A stretch of DNA of 64,000 nt from Lactiplantibacillus garii (GTDB lineage Bacteria; Bacillota; Bacilli; Lactobacillales; Lactobacillaceae): the NCBI RefSeq assembly GCF_003885105.1, contig NZ_QWZQ01000006.1:22193-86192 (forward strand). The letters are read 5' to 3'. Each line of letters opens with the position of its first letter. Positions within the stretch are counted from its first letter, which is position 1. The notes beneath the pieces were generated by a model. The model had not been told where the DNA came from. It saw nothing but the letters and a program-made list of their open reading frames with translations, and made no database searches. Position numbers and translations under genes: made by a program. Positions 48,934-57,980 of the stretch are shown here, in pieces.

Positions 48934-49596
48934 ATGGCGGATAAATATTTAACGTTTGATTGTTACGGGACGTTGATCAATACGGACCCGGTATACCAAT
49001 GGATTGAAAATTTAGCCCGCGCGGCTGGTTTGGATCCCCAGACCGTGCGGGACGCGTACGATACGTACGAGGAGGACCCGGTCAGCGTGCAACCGTATTT
49101 GGACTACGCCGACCTGGTCCGTGAAAATTTAAAACATTTAGACGGAATGTTTGACCAGGAACACTTTTTTGAGGCCCACTACGTCGAATGTTTACAGGTT
49201 CAGCGGAACCTGTTACCGTACCCGGACGTGGTGGCGACGCTGCGTGACTGGCACGATCAGGGGATTAAACTGATTATGATGTCCAATTCGTCGTGGGACA
49301 TCATGCCCGCTAACGTGGCGGCGTTGCAAGTACCGTTCGACGCGGTGGTGACCGCCGAAGACGTTCAGGCTTACAAACCGGATCTGAAATTCTTTAAGCA
49401 CGTGCAAGACCGTTTTCATTTGACCACCGAGAATCATTGGCACGTGGCGCGCGGTTACGCTTCGGACGTGGTACCGGCCGCGCAAATGGGCTGGCCGATG
49501 GTGTGGGTCAACCGGGGAAACGCCGAACCCAGCGGTCGTGAAAAGCCCACCCACGTCGTCGCGGACTTAGCCGCCGTTAAAGCGTGGGTCGGGTAA
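48934..49596 (+). CDS. HAD hydrolase, haloacid dehalogenase type II-like
   Basis: A 220-residue HAD protein. Motif I YLTFDCYGTLINTD (Asp nucleophile, with Tyr-Gly-Thr as in L-2-haloacid dehalogenases), motif II MMSNSSWD, motif III Lys in YKPDLKFFKH, motif IV ARGYASDVVPAAQMGW (GYASD where GxxxxD is usual). It could be a dehalogenase or a phosphatase; the type II label follows motif I. GAAAGG precedes ATG 48934. A 24-codon frame follows with overlapping stop and start. Confidence 0.88.
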   Translation: MADKYLTFDCYGTLINTDPVYQWIENLARAAGLDPQTVRDAYDTYEEDPVSVQPYLDYADLVRENLKHLDGMFDQEHFFEAHYVECLQVQRNLLPYPDVVATLRDWHDQGIKLIMMSNSSWDIMPANVAALQVPFDAVVTAEDVQAYKPDLKFFKHVQDRFHLTTENHWHVARGYASDVVPAAQMGWPMVWVNRGNAEPSGREKPTHVVADLAAVKAWVG

Positions 49597-49670
49597 TGAT
49601 TACTGGTGAAATGCCGGTTGATCGCCAACTCAAACACTGGCTGATCATCCGCGTTGAACAGGCCTTCTAG
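49596..49670 (+). CDS. Possible coupled 24-residue peptide
   Basis: ATG at 49596 overlaps the stop of the HAD gene (TAATG) and opens MITGEMPVDRQLKHWLIIRVEQAF before TAG at 49668. The overlap is the same kind that couples clear gene pairs in this window, but the peptide has no recognised family and could be chance. Confidence 0.25.
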   Translation: MITGEMPVDRQLKHWLIIRVEQAF

Positions 49671-49718
49671 TCAACAATGGCCGGTTGTTACGATTGTTGA
49701 TTTAGGAAGGACTTCGTT

Positions 49719-50912
49719 GTGAAAAATAAAGCATTAAATTCAAGTACCGTTTTATTAATGGCGGTTTCTGCCGCCATCATTGTCGCTAATATTAACTATA
49801 TTCAGCCTATTGAAGCCGACATTGCCCAACAGTTCAACCTCGCTAACGCGGTGGTTGGGGCGGTGGCAATGCTCACACAGTTAGGCTACGCATTTGGGTT
49901 GTTACTAATCGTTCCCATGGGTGACATCGTGAACCGGCGGACACTGATTTTACGGTTACTGGCGTTAGCCATTCTGTCCGCGTTGTTGGCTTTCATTGCC
50001 CCTAACATTTGGGTGTACGCGGTCGCGAGTCTGTTGATTGGGGTGACGTCGGTGGCGCCACAGGTTATTATTCCCTACGCCGGTTTTTTAGCGCCGCGTG
50101 GTCAACGGGGCCGGGTACTTGGTAACGTCTTGAGTGGTTTGTTAGTGGGGGTGTTGCTATCCCGGACCGTTAGTGGGGTGTTAGCCAGTGTCATGCCGTG
50201 GCAAAACGTTTATTTACTGGCCGCGGTGATGATTGCCCTGCTAGGCGTGGTACTGATCAAAAAGCTGCCCCAAGACCCGGTGACGCGTCACCGGACAACT
50301 TACCTGGAAATGATCAAAACGGTGCCGCAACTTGTTAAACGGTACCCGGTTTTACGAGCCTCGGCGGTCAACGGGTTCGTACTGTTCGGAGTTTCGAATG
50401 TTTTCTGGGCGACCCTGGTCTTTTACCTGCAACGCCAATACGGGTGGGGCAGTCGTGAAGCCGGTTTATTGGCCCTGCTGGGGGTTACCGGGGTGCTCGC
50501 CGCGCCGGTGATTGGCCGGTTAGCCGACCACTTTAAGCCGCGGACCATCATTGGACTCGGGTTAGTATTATCAACGTTAGCTTACGGGGTATTTATTGTG
50601 TTTGGGACCCGGATTGCCGGACTGATTTGCGGGATCATTATTTTGGACCTCGGCACCCAGTTTGGACAGGTGGCTAACCAGGCCCGCATTCAAAACATTG
50701 ATCCACATGCTAGCAGTCGTTTTAACTCGGTCTTTATGTTTGGTTACTTTATGGGCGGCGCTTTAGGGTCGTTCTTTGGAAACCTACTGTGGGGCCTCGC
50801 CGGTTGGAACGGGGTTTGTGGTTTGGCGTTCGGAGTATTAATACTGGGTTTTTACGCCCACTTTGTGCACTATCCGCACGTCGTGAAACGCCACGGGACC
50901 GTGACCAATTAA
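49719..50912 (+). CDS. MFS transporter, 12-TM
   Basis: A 397-residue major facilitator. It opens AVSAAIIVANINYIQPIEADIAQQFNLANAVVGAVAMLTQLGYAFGLLLIVPMGDIVNRRTLILRL, with the TM2-3 motif GDIVNRR, and a TM5 region LLVGVLLSRTVSGVLASVMPW. The NYIQP opening is typical of a YnfM-like or arabinose-efflux-type subgroup. GTG 49719 with TTAGGAAGG upstream. Substrate unknown. A terminator follows. Confidence 0.91.
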   Translation: MKNKALNSSTVLLMAVSAAIIVANINYIQPIEADIAQQFNLANAVVGAVAMLTQLGYAFGLLLIVPMGDIVNRRTLILRLLALAILSALLAFIAPNIWVYAVASLLIGVTSVAPQVIIPYAGFLAPRGQRGRVLGNVLSGLLVGVLLSRTVSGVLASVMPWQNVYLLAAVMIALLGVVLIKKLPQDPVTRHRTTYLEMIKTVPQLVKRYPVLRASAVNGFVLFGVSNVFWATLVFYLQRQYGWGSREAGLLALLGVTGVLAAPVIGRLADHFKPRTIIGLGLVLSTLAYGVFIVFGTRIAGLICGIIILDLGTQFGQVANQARIQNIDPHASSRFNSVFMFGYFMGGALGSFFGNLLWGLAGWNGVCGLAFGVLILGFYAHFVHYPHVVKRHGTVTN

Positions 50913-50931
50913 TTAAATTAAGTTAGAGATC

Positions 50932-50972
50932 AAAAAAGCTGATGGCGAGCACTGCTCGTCGTCAGCTTTTTT
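50932..50972. terminator. Bidirectional terminator
   Basis: AAAAAAGCTGA and TCAGCTTTTTT outer arms with an inner GGCGAGCA/TGCTCGTC stem. Between the convergent MFS and AEC genes. Confidence 0.9.
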
Positions 50973-50987
50973 AACTACGGTTTAAAA

Positions 50988-51914
50988 TTAGTGCAGATTG
51001 ACTAACGCAAAGACTAACGGAATGGAAAGCACACTGAGAATGGTCGAAACGCTCATGAGCGCGACGGCGGGTCCCGGCTGACCGTGAACTTTTAACGTGA
51101 ACAAAACAACGATGCCCGCGACCGGGCAAGCGGCCATTAAGACGGTCGTAAACAGCGGTACCCCGGTGATTCCCATTAGTTGAAGGACGACGATGGCCAG
51201 GTACGGAAACAGAAAGTTCCGTAGGAGGAGCACCCACCATAACCGTTTATCCAGCGTTTCACGGTTAAGCTTAACGTCCGCCAGACTATTACCAATCACG
51301 ATCATTGATAACGGGGTGTTGATCGAACTCACGTAGGTGATGGCGCTGTTAGCGATGGTCGGCAAGTGAAACGACGTCATAAACAGCACCAACCCAACGA
51401 CAATGGCAATGATGTTGGGGTTTAAAATGATCTGTTTAAAGTTATCACGCCGACTACCCTGATTACCCGTAAACAGGGTAATACCGTGCGTCCAACTAAA
51501 GATGTTAAAGGCGGCCAGTGACGCCACCGCGAAGAAGACCCCGGTGGAACCAAATAGCGAACTTGTGAGCGGGATCCCCATAAAACCGGCGTTCGAATAC
51601 ACCGAACCGTAGCGCATGATGCGGCGTAAGTTGGTATCGGCGACCCGTTTAAAGACTAGCTGGGTGATCAGGATCATCAGACCATAAATAACTAGAATAC
51701 CAAGGATCACCCGGCCAAGCATTTGTAAGCGGTCGGCCGAAAAGGGTTGTTCAAACGCTTTGATGATCAGGCAGGGCGAAACGACGTAGAGCAGGATGTT
51801 GGTCAGGTCGCTGGAAGTTTGGGCGTGCATAAATCCCAACTTGTTGATCAGCAACCCGACTAACATCAGAATAAACATTAAAATAATTTGACTCGTTAAC
51901 TGCGTCAAGTTCAT
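50988..51914 (-). CDS. AEC-family transporter (auxin efflux carrier fold)
   Basis: A 308-residue carrier with ten predicted helices in two five-helix halves. Start region IILMFILMLVGLLINKLGFMHAQTSSDLTNILLYVVSPCLIIKAF has the family's NxxxxVxxPxLI pattern. The second half has MIVIGNSLADVKL and FPYLAIVVLQLMGITGVPLFTTVLMAACPVAGI with the broken-helix proline. In lactic acid bacteria such carriers often move malate or other carboxylates, but no malolactic gene is nearby. ATG 51914. Confidence 0.91.
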   Translation of the reverse strand: MNLTQLTSQIILMFILMLVGLLINKLGFMHAQTSSDLTNILLYVVSPCLIIKAFEQPFSADRLQMLGRVILGILVIYGLMILITQLVFKRVADTNLRRIMRYGSVYSNAGFMGIPLTSSLFGSTGVFFAVASLAAFNIFSWTHGITLFTGNQGSRRDNFKQIILNPNIIAIVVGLVLFMTSFHLPTIANSAITYVSSINTPLSMIVIGNSLADVKLNRETLDKRLWWVLLLRNFLFPYLAIVVLQLMGITGVPLFTTVLMAACPVAGIVVLFTLKVHGQPGPAVALMSVSTILSVLSIPLVFALVNLH

Positions 51915-52013
51915 AAGCTTCAGTCCAATAAATTAGAATACTCTCATTATCGGGGCTAAGCGGAAACAATGTCAACGGTCGTTTGGTCGTGAGAACGCTT
52001 TAATTGCGAAAAA

Positions 52014-52694
52014 TTAATTCCCGTGGTGATCCACCCGCGCAACGTCGACGTGGTGTTTTAAGCTTGGAAAAACGTGGGTGTCCGACCAGCCCATGATGGC
52101 GCCCTGCGCGACTAACGCAAAAACCGTTCCAATCCCAATCGCGCGGAGTTGACCAGTGGCTAAGAAGGCAACGATCGTAATGGTCACTGGTGGCAGGTAA
52201 CTTGTCCATTGGGCAATGATTGCGGAACCGTGTAAAAAGCGGAACCGTAAGATGTAGGATAGGTCGTCGTTGGGGTGTTGGATCAAGTTACACCGTTGGT
52301 AGATTGAAACGGCGGCCGCGACCCCAATCAAGCCCACAAAGTTCAGGATCAAACGGGCTAAGAAGGGAAGCGCGGGGACGCCGATCCACTGCCAAAAATA
52401 GCCAATAAATTCGACTAGGTAACTAAACGGAACGATGTACAGCAGGTTGGAAAAGAACCGCCGCCGGTCAAAGTGCCCGAGGAGCAGCTGATTTAAAATG
52501 GTGACCACGATACCGTATAGTAACAGGGTCGTTCCTAAGGGGACGTGAATCCAATCGGATAAGTTGACACTGGACCCCGTCCAAACGGCACTGCCGAGGT
52601 TAGCAGAGATGGTTAGGGCGTTTGAGGCGGAGTTGAGAAATATTGAAAATACGAGAAACCAAAAACGTTGGCGAAAATCAACGATGTTAGACAC
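52014..52694 (-). CDS. YczE/YitT-like integral membrane protein
   Basis: A 226-residue protein with five or six membrane helices. It begins RFWFLVFSIFLNSASNALTISANLGSAVWTGSSVNLSDW, the pattern LGxxxWxxxxxxLS seen in YczE/YyaS/YitT-family proteins, annotated loosely as sugar permeases. The C-terminus is hydrophilic and His-rich (SLKHHVDVARVDHHGN), possibly metal-binding, which is not a family feature. Start GTG 52694 with AAAGGACG upstream. Function unknown. Confidence 0.8.
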   Translation of the reverse strand: MSNIVDFRQRFWFLVFSIFLNSASNALTISANLGSAVWTGSSVNLSDWIHVPLGTTLLLYGIVVTILNQLLLGHFDRRRFFSNLLYIVPFSYLVEFIGYFWQWIGVPALPFLARLILNFVGLIGVAAAVSIYQRCNLIQHPNDDLSYILRFRFLHGSAIIAQWTSYLPPVTITIVAFLATGQLRAIGIGTVFALVAQGAIMGWSDTHVFPSLKHHVDVARVDHHGN

Positions 52695-52778
52695 GGTAAA
52701 CGTCCTTTCTAAATAACTTCAATAGGCTTATTATAGCCGTTTTCGTAAGTGACCGTCACGGCTAGGTCCGTGAAAATA

Positions 52779-52879
52779 TGCTATACTTATTTCATAAATT
52801 AAATTATTCGGTTGAAGGACACTTCAAGAATTCGGACTGCTTTTGGGTTGGGCAGTCGTTTCTTGAAGTGCCCTTTTTT
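52779..52879 (+). promoter_or_regulatory. napA promoter and leader with intrinsic terminator (attenuator)
   Basis: An extended -10, TGC-TATACT (52779-52787), starts a leader of about 100 bases. GGACACTTCAAGAA (52817-52830) pairs with TTCTTGAAGTGCCC, with an inner GACTGC/GCAGTC stem, and is followed by six T, an intrinsic terminator. The ribosome binding site AGGAGG of the antiporter gene starts directly after the T-run. Expression therefore needs read-through or an anti-terminating event. No known riboswitch class recognised. Confidence 0.68.
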
Positions 52880-52891
52880 AGGAGGCTTTTT

Positions 52892-54067
52892 ATGAATTAT
52901 ATCGGAAGTTTAAGCTTGATTTTAATTGTGACGGCCGTGGCCGGTCACCTCAGTGTTCGCATGGGACTACCCGCGGTCATTGGTCAGTTAGTTAGCGGAA
53001 TTGTCTTAGGCCCGGCCGTGCTCGGGTGGGTGACTGCCACGAGTTTTATTAAGGACTTTGCGGAGCTGGGCGTCATTATTTTGATGTTTATGGCCGGTTT
53101 GGAAAGTGACCTGCAATTATTAAAAAAATATTGGAAACCAAGTTTATTGGTGGCGGTCCTCGGGGTGGTTTTACCGATTGGGGTGATTGATTGGTGCAGT
53201 CAGTTATTCCACTTGAACGCAACTGAAAGCTTATTTTTAGGGGTGACCTTTGCCGCCACCTCGGTTTCGATTTCCGTGGCGGTGCTAAAAGAATTGAACG
53301 TGCTGGATGGTAAGGAAGGGACCACCATTTTAGGGGCGGCGGTCGTTGACGACGTTTTAGCCGTGTTGATTTTGAGTTTGATGATCAGTTTATTTGGGAG
53401 TGAGGTGAGCGGTGGCGGCAGTCACGCTTCCACGAACTTAGCCGTGTCGTTAACGATCCAGTTAGCCTTTTTCATCGCCCTGTACTTCGTTGTGAAGTGG
53501 CTCGTCCCGCACTTGATGGCGGTCGGCAACGCTTTGCTCGTCCCAACTTCGGTGACGTTGATGTCGTTAGTGATTTGTTTTGGCTTATCCTACTTAGCCG
53601 ACGCGATTGGACTAAGTGCCGTGATTGGGGCGTTTTTCGCCGGCATCGCGGTCGGGCAGACGGACTACCACGAAGTCATTGACGATCATATTCAACCGAT
53701 TGGCAACGCCGTGTTCATTCCAGTTTTCTTCGTAAGCATCGGCTTAAACATGTCGTTTAAGGGCTTTATGAGTGATTTCTGGTTTATCGTGGTCATCACG
53801 GTGGCGGCAATCCTAACTAAGCTGGCGGGGGCCGGCATTGGGGCGAAGTTGGCCGGATTTAGCTGGTTGAGCGGTTACGAAATTGGCGCCGGGATGGTTT
53901 CCCGGGGAGAAATGGCACTGATTATTGCTCAAATTGGATATCAAGGAAAACTGTTATCCGAAAACCGGTATTCGGCCGTAATCACGGCGATTATTTTAAC
54001 GACGTTGATTGCCCCAATTCTGTTAAGACACGCGGTCAAACGGATGAAATTAAGTGCGGCCGTTTAA
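52892..54067 (+). CDS. napA: NapA-type Na+/H+ (cation/proton) antiporter, CPA2
   Basis: A 391-residue membrane carrier of the CPA2/NapA group with 12 to 13 helices. Conserved parts: MGLPAVIGQLVSGIVLGPAVLGWV, GVIILMFMAGLESDL, ATSVSISVAVLKELNVLDGKEGTTILGAAVVDDVLAVLIL. The double aspartate VVDDV matches the two-Asp core of electrogenic antiporters. ATG 52892 lies 6 bases after AGGAGG; earlier in-frame codons run through the leader hairpin and are rejected. Expected to export Na+ or K+ against protons for pH and salt tolerance. Neighbour of a Na,K-ATPase-like pump gene 3 kb away. Confidence 0.93.
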   Translation: MNYIGSLSLILIVTAVAGHLSVRMGLPAVIGQLVSGIVLGPAVLGWVTATSFIKDFAELGVIILMFMAGLESDLQLLKKYWKPSLLVAVLGVVLPIGVIDWCSQLFHLNATESLFLGVTFAATSVSISVAVLKELNVLDGKEGTTILGAAVVDDVLAVLILSLMISLFGSEVSGGGSHASTNLAVSLTIQLAFFIALYFVVKWLVPHLMAVGNALLVPTSVTLMSLVICFGLSYLADAIGLSAVIGAFFAGIAVGQTDYHEVIDDHIQPIGNAVFIPVFFVSIGLNMSFKGFMSDFWFIVVITVAAILTKLAGAGIGAKLAGFSWLSGYEIGAGMVSRGEMALIIAQIGYQGKLLSENRYSAVITAIILTTLIAPILLRHAVKRMKLSAAV

Positions 54068-54162
54068 ACGCCAATTAAAATGAATCTGGGGAGCAATTAT
54101 AATTAACGCCATAGTTTGAAAACACCTAGTACCGGGATTGAAATGGAAGCTTGTCTCCTAAC

Positions 54163-54201
54163 AAAAACCAGTTATTTCCACGACGGAGATAACTGGTTTT
54201 T
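54163..54201. terminator. Terminator after napA
   Basis: AAAAACCAGTTAT and ATAACTGGTTTTT arms around a thirteen-base loop with A and T runs; lies between napA and the convergent reductase gene. Confidence 0.88.
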
Positions 54202-54248
54202 CGTTAATACGCACGACTTAATTACGCGGTAAAGCCGGCGAATTAGGG

Positions 54249-54785
54249 TTAAACGGTTAATCTTTGAAAATGGACTTCGGCCAATTGCCCGTACTGGTGG
54301 GTCGCAACGAGTTTAAAACGTTGCTGGTGGTTGATGGCCGTGAAAAGCGGCAACCCGTTGCCCAGTACGACCGGTGCGATTTGAATAAATAGTTCGTCCA
54401 CCAGGTTGGCCGCCAGTAGCGGCATTAAAACGCCGGTTCCGCCGACAATCCAAATGTTACCGCCGTCCTTTTCACGGAGCTCACGAACTAGTTCAGTGAC
54501 TGAGGCGTTGGTGAACTGGGTGTGGACGTCCCCGGCGTGTGGTTTGGAAGTCATGACGATGTTTTGGGTCGCCGGGTTAAACGGGTTGATCAGTTGGTCG
54601 GTCGTTTGTGCCATCGTGTACTCATAAGTGTGGCGGCCCATAATGGCGGTATCCACTTGTTGCATGAATTCCTTAGTGGGAGCCTCGTTTGCACCACTGG
54701 TTTTAAACAACCAATCGAGCCGGTTGTCCTTAGTTGCTAGGTAGCCATCAATTGAAATAGCTCCGTAAAACTGTACTTTGCGCAT
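54249..54785 (-). CDS. Dihydrofolate reductase-fold protein (RibD C-terminal type)
   Basis: A 178-residue NADPH-binding protein of the RibD_C/DHFR-like fold. Start KVQFYGAISIDGYLATKDNRLDWL, middle DTAIMGRHTYEYT and IVMTSKPH, and the nucleotide-binding GGNIWIVGGTGVLMPLLAANLVDELFIQIAPVVLGNGLPLF. Such proteins (YwjB/YyaP group) reduce unknown carbonyl or pterin-like substrates; the protein is unlikely to be the housekeeping FolA. ATG 54785 has GTGGGGG upstream. Confidence 0.9.
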   Translation of the reverse strand: MRKVQFYGAISIDGYLATKDNRLDWLFKTSGANEAPTKEFMQQVDTAIMGRHTYEYTMAQTTDQLINPFNPATQNIVMTSKPHAGDVHTQFTNASVTELVRELREKDGGNIWIVGGTGVLMPLLAANLVDELFIQIAPVVLGNGLPLFTAINHQQRFKLVATHQYGQLAEVHFQRLTV

Positions 54786-54857
54786 CGCGTTACCCCCACA
54801 TTTTGTTTTTCACATTGTACCACGTTTACTTGCTTAGATTCTGAGAATTAAAAAGCA

Positions 54858-54963
54858 GAGTGTGTCAAAAGTCGGTTAATGCTCACCAGCTGACTTTGGG
54901 TGCACGTTTCGGCAATAATTATGCGGAGATAAAACAGAGGCTGTGACTTTTGTCACAGCCTCC
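54858..54963 (-). repeat. Dispersed intergenic repeat with terminal hairpin, copy E
   Basis: GAGTGTGTCAAAAGTCGGTT, TGCTCACCAGCTGACTTTGG, then GCACGTTTCGGCAATAATTA and TGCGGAGATAAAACA, and the perfect hairpin GAGGCTGTGAC/GTCACAGCCTC at 54937-54963. Lies between the starts/ends of two minus-strand genes. Confidence 0.82.
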
Positions 54964-55008
54964 TTAAAGTTTGGTCTCAATTTTTTAAAAGGTTTGATTA
55001 ATAACCGG

Positions 55009-57783
55009 CTACTTTGCGATTTGGTGGCGTACGACGGCCTTGCGCAATTCCTCAATTAGAACTAACGGAATCGGAATGCAAAATAGTAACGTCCAGTCGC
55101 GACCGGCAATCCCGGTCGTATTGAACAGACCTTGTAGAACGGGAACGTACATGAGGAGGGCAATCAGGATGATTTCAAAACCGATTCCAAACCAGATGCG
55201 GTGGTTACTGAACAACCCGATTTTAAAGACCGACGTGACCTGGGTTCGGCAGTTGATGGCCGCCGCAATTTGACAAAAGACGATGGCGGCGAGGGTCATC
55301 GTGGTTGCCATCACGTAGACGTTACCAGTTGCGGCGAGGGCGACGTGCGGCCAGCCGTGTAAGTAGTTAACGAAGAAGTAGGCAACGGTGGATAACAACG
55401 ACGCAACCATGCCGTACCAACCGAAGGCTTTCCAAATGATGGACTTGTTTAGCAGGTGGGCAGTCCGGGCCCGTGGTGGTTGGTCCATGATTCCCGGTTC
55501 ACTCTTTTCAGCTTCTAGTCCTAACGCTGGTAACATGTCGGTCCCGAGGTCGACTGTTAAAATTTGCATCACGGTCAGAGGGAGTGGAATCAGGCCGCGG
55601 GAGAAAAGAAACAGAACGGACGGAATCGCTTCGGGCACGTTGCTGTTTAAAATGTACAGCAGGAACTTTTGCAAGTTGCTGTACACCGTCCGGCCTTCCT
55701 CAATGGCGGCCACGATTGATGCAAAGTTGTCGTCGGTTAAGATCATATCGGCGGCGTCTTTAGCGACGTCGGTCCCGGTGACCCCCATGGCAATCCCGAT
55801 GTCGGCCTGTTTTAAAGCCGGGGCGTCGTTGACCCCGTCACCGGTTGAAGCGACGATTTCCCCGTTGTGTTGGTTGGCTTTAACGATGCGGTATTTTTGT
55901 TCCGGCGCGACCCGGGCAAAAATGACTTCGCCTTTGACGGCGGCTTGTAGTTTCGAGTCACTCATTTTGGCGAGTTCGTCACCGGTGATAACGCGGACCT
56001 GCTCACTATCGATTCCAATTTTAACGGCAATGCTTTTAGCGGTAAGGGGACTGTCACCGGTCACCATGATGATGCGGATGTTAGCGCGGTGGCACTTATC
56101 GACGGCGTCGTAAATTTCGGGCCGGGGCGGATCGGCCATGACGGTCAAGCCCACGAAAGTTAGGTGCTGTTCGGTGTTTTGAATGGTACAGTCCGCGGTG
56201 TCGGCTGGTAAGCCCTGACTACCGTCAAAATTCCGGTAGGCGATGGCCATTGAACGTAATCCCTGCGCGGCGTAGCGCTGGTTAGCCGCGTTGATCTTAG
56301 TGATATCTGCCGCCGTGATTGGACGGGCGTGGCCGTTTTCTAAGAGTTGGTCACTAATGGCTAAAATACCGTCAAGGGCCCCCTTGACGTAAATAATGGC
56401 ACCAGCGTTGTTGGGTTGCGTGTGAATGGTGGTCATTCGTTTCCGGTCGGAGTCAAACGGTAATTCCTGGACCCGCGGGTACCGCTGACGCAACTGGTTT
56501 AAATCTAAACCGGATTTTTGGGCCAGAACGAGGTGGGCGGCCTCCGTGGGTGTACCAATGATCTTGGGCTTGGTTGAATTTTCTGCTTGAATTTCGGTGT
56601 CGTTATCGAGGGCGGCGACCCGCACGATGGTTGCAAGGGCCGGGTGGTCTGCTAAATGGACCGGTTGCTGGTCCAGCTGGATTTGACCGTTATTGACGTA
56701 ACCCTCACCGCTGACCGTGTACTCGTGGTCGGGTAACCACACGTGGTTGATGGTCATTTGATTTTGGGTCAAGGTCCCCGTTTTATCCGAACAGATCACG
56801 GTCGTTTCACCGAGCGTTTCGACGCTGCTGAGTTCCTTAACTAGCGCGTGCTTTTTGGACATCCGGGTCACCCCTTGGGCTAATGACAAGGTAACGGTAG
56901 GTAATAAGCCTTCCGGAATAAATGCCACGATCATACCGAGCGCGAAGACGAAGGATTTAGCCACTGGGTAGTGGACGAAGAAGATGGCGGCTACGAAAAA
57001 AATTAAGCCGATCATGATGGCAATGAGTGAGATTTGGCGGGTCAGCCGGTTTAATTCGGCCGTTAACGGGGAAACGGTATTTTTTTGGTGCTGGGTGAGG
57101 GTCGCAATTTGGCCGAACTCGGTCTGCATCCCGGTTTGCATGGCAACCGCGGTGGCCGTCCCGTTGACCGCCACCGTGCCGGCGTAGACCACGTTTTGTT
57201 CGGCAAATTTGCCGGCACCTTTTTGGTAAGCCGGCACTTTATCGACGGCGACGGATTCACCAGTTAAGGCTGATTCGTCAACTTGTAAAGCGGTGGCCGC
57301 GATGATGCGGGCATCGGCCGAGATGCTGTTGCCCGCTTGAATCGTGAACACGTCCCCGGGAACTAATTCGGTGGCGTCGATTTGTTTTGTCACGCCGTTG
57401 CGACGAACGTGGGTGTAAGTGGGCAACATTTTCTTTAACGAGTCGGTCGCCTTTTGGGCAGCGTGTTCTTGCCAGTAACTGAAACAGCCGTTGATCAGGT
57501 TGACCGCCCAAATCGCGATGCCGAGTTCCAACATGCCGGTAAACATGGCAATTAGCCCGCTGACCCACAGTAGCAGGGCCATCAGGCTAGTAAAATTTTT
57601 GATGAACGCTTTAAACTGCGACCGTGACTGGGTCTGCTGGATGGTGTTAGGACCGACTGCCTTGAGCCGTAATTCGGCCGCGTCATCGTTTAACCCGTTT
57701 TGATCCGTTTGTAAGGTTTGGTAGAACTGCTCGACTGGTTGCTTAGCCAGTTGGTCGGTCGTTAACTTAGATTTAGTCATCAT
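55009..57783 (-). CDS. P-type cation ATPase resembling Na,K-ATPase (P-IIC-like)
   Basis: A 924-residue P-type pump with N-terminal cation-ATPase domain, actuator TGES (SALTGESVAVD, near 171-181), TM4 AFIPEGLLPTVTLSLAQG (Glu291), phosphorylation site CSDKTGTLTQ (Asp333), hinge MVTGDSP and GDGVNDAPALKQADIGIAMG, and four C-terminal helices. Ion-site residues match Na,K-ATPase rather than SERCA: SNVPE in TM5 (Ser714, Asn715, Glu718) and VDLGTDMLPA in TM6 (Asp745, Asp749). The pump may thus move Na+/K+ or related ions; Ca2+ remains possible. ATG 57783 follows GGGAGTGATA. Monocistronic. Confidence 0.93.
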   Translation of the reverse strand: MMTKSKLTTDQLAKQPVEQFYQTLQTDQNGLNDDAAELRLKAVGPNTIQQTQSRSQFKAFIKNFTSLMALLLWVSGLIAMFTGMLELGIAIWAVNLINGCFSYWQEHAAQKATDSLKKMLPTYTHVRRNGVTKQIDATELVPGDVFTIQAGNSISADARIIAATALQVDESALTGESVAVDKVPAYQKGAGKFAEQNVVYAGTVAVNGTATAVAMQTGMQTEFGQIATLTQHQKNTVSPLTAELNRLTRQISLIAIMIGLIFFVAAIFFVHYPVAKSFVFALGMIVAFIPEGLLPTVTLSLAQGVTRMSKKHALVKELSSVETLGETTVICSDKTGTLTQNQMTINHVWLPDHEYTVSGEGYVNNGQIQLDQQPVHLADHPALATIVRVAALDNDTEIQAENSTKPKIIGTPTEAAHLVLAQKSGLDLNQLRQRYPRVQELPFDSDRKRMTTIHTQPNNAGAIIYVKGALDGILAISDQLLENGHARPITAADITKINAANQRYAAQGLRSMAIAYRNFDGSQGLPADTADCTIQNTEQHLTFVGLTVMADPPRPEIYDAVDKCHRANIRIIMVTGDSPLTAKSIAVKIGIDSEQVRVITGDELAKMSDSKLQAAVKGEVIFARVAPEQKYRIVKANQHNGEIVASTGDGVNDAPALKQADIGIAMGVTGTDVAKDAADMILTDDNFASIVAAIEEGRTVYSNLQKFLLYILNSNVPEAIPSVLFLFSRGLIPLPLTVMQILTVDLGTDMLPALGLEAEKSEPGIMDQPPRARTAHLLNKSIIWKAFGWYGMVASLLSTVAYFFVNYLHGWPHVALAATGNVYVMATTMTLAAIVFCQIAAAINCRTQVTSVFKIGLFSNHRIWFGIGFEIILIALLMYVPVLQGLFNTTGIAGRDWTLLFCIPIPLVLIEELRKAVVRHQIAK

Positions 57784-57954
57784 TATCACTCCCGAAAACC
57801 GGCTAAAAAACAACTGCGGTAGCACGTTAAGCGTGTTGGGCGGTTTGGTCGGTCATTATATCGATTACAATTCTTAGAATAGTCCCATTGGTTTAAAAAT
57901 ACTACCATAAGTTTGAAGAAAACCCGGTGTGTTTCCAAACCCCACCGATTCCGG

Positions 57955-57960
57955 TATAAT
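57955..57960 (+). promoter_or_regulatory. -10 element upstream of the long hairpin and iunH
   Basis: Perfect TATAAT; the -35 region is weak. Predicted start near 57967 would place the whole 276-base inverted repeat in the 5' leader of the nucleoside hydrolase mRNA. Confidence 0.55.
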
Positions 57961-57980
57961 GAAGGGGCATTTATGAAATA

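Noticed and set aside
52778..52891. N-terminal extension of the NapA antiporter
   Set aside because: It would be translated from the leader hairpin and terminator; AGGAGG directly before ATG 52892 fixes the start.
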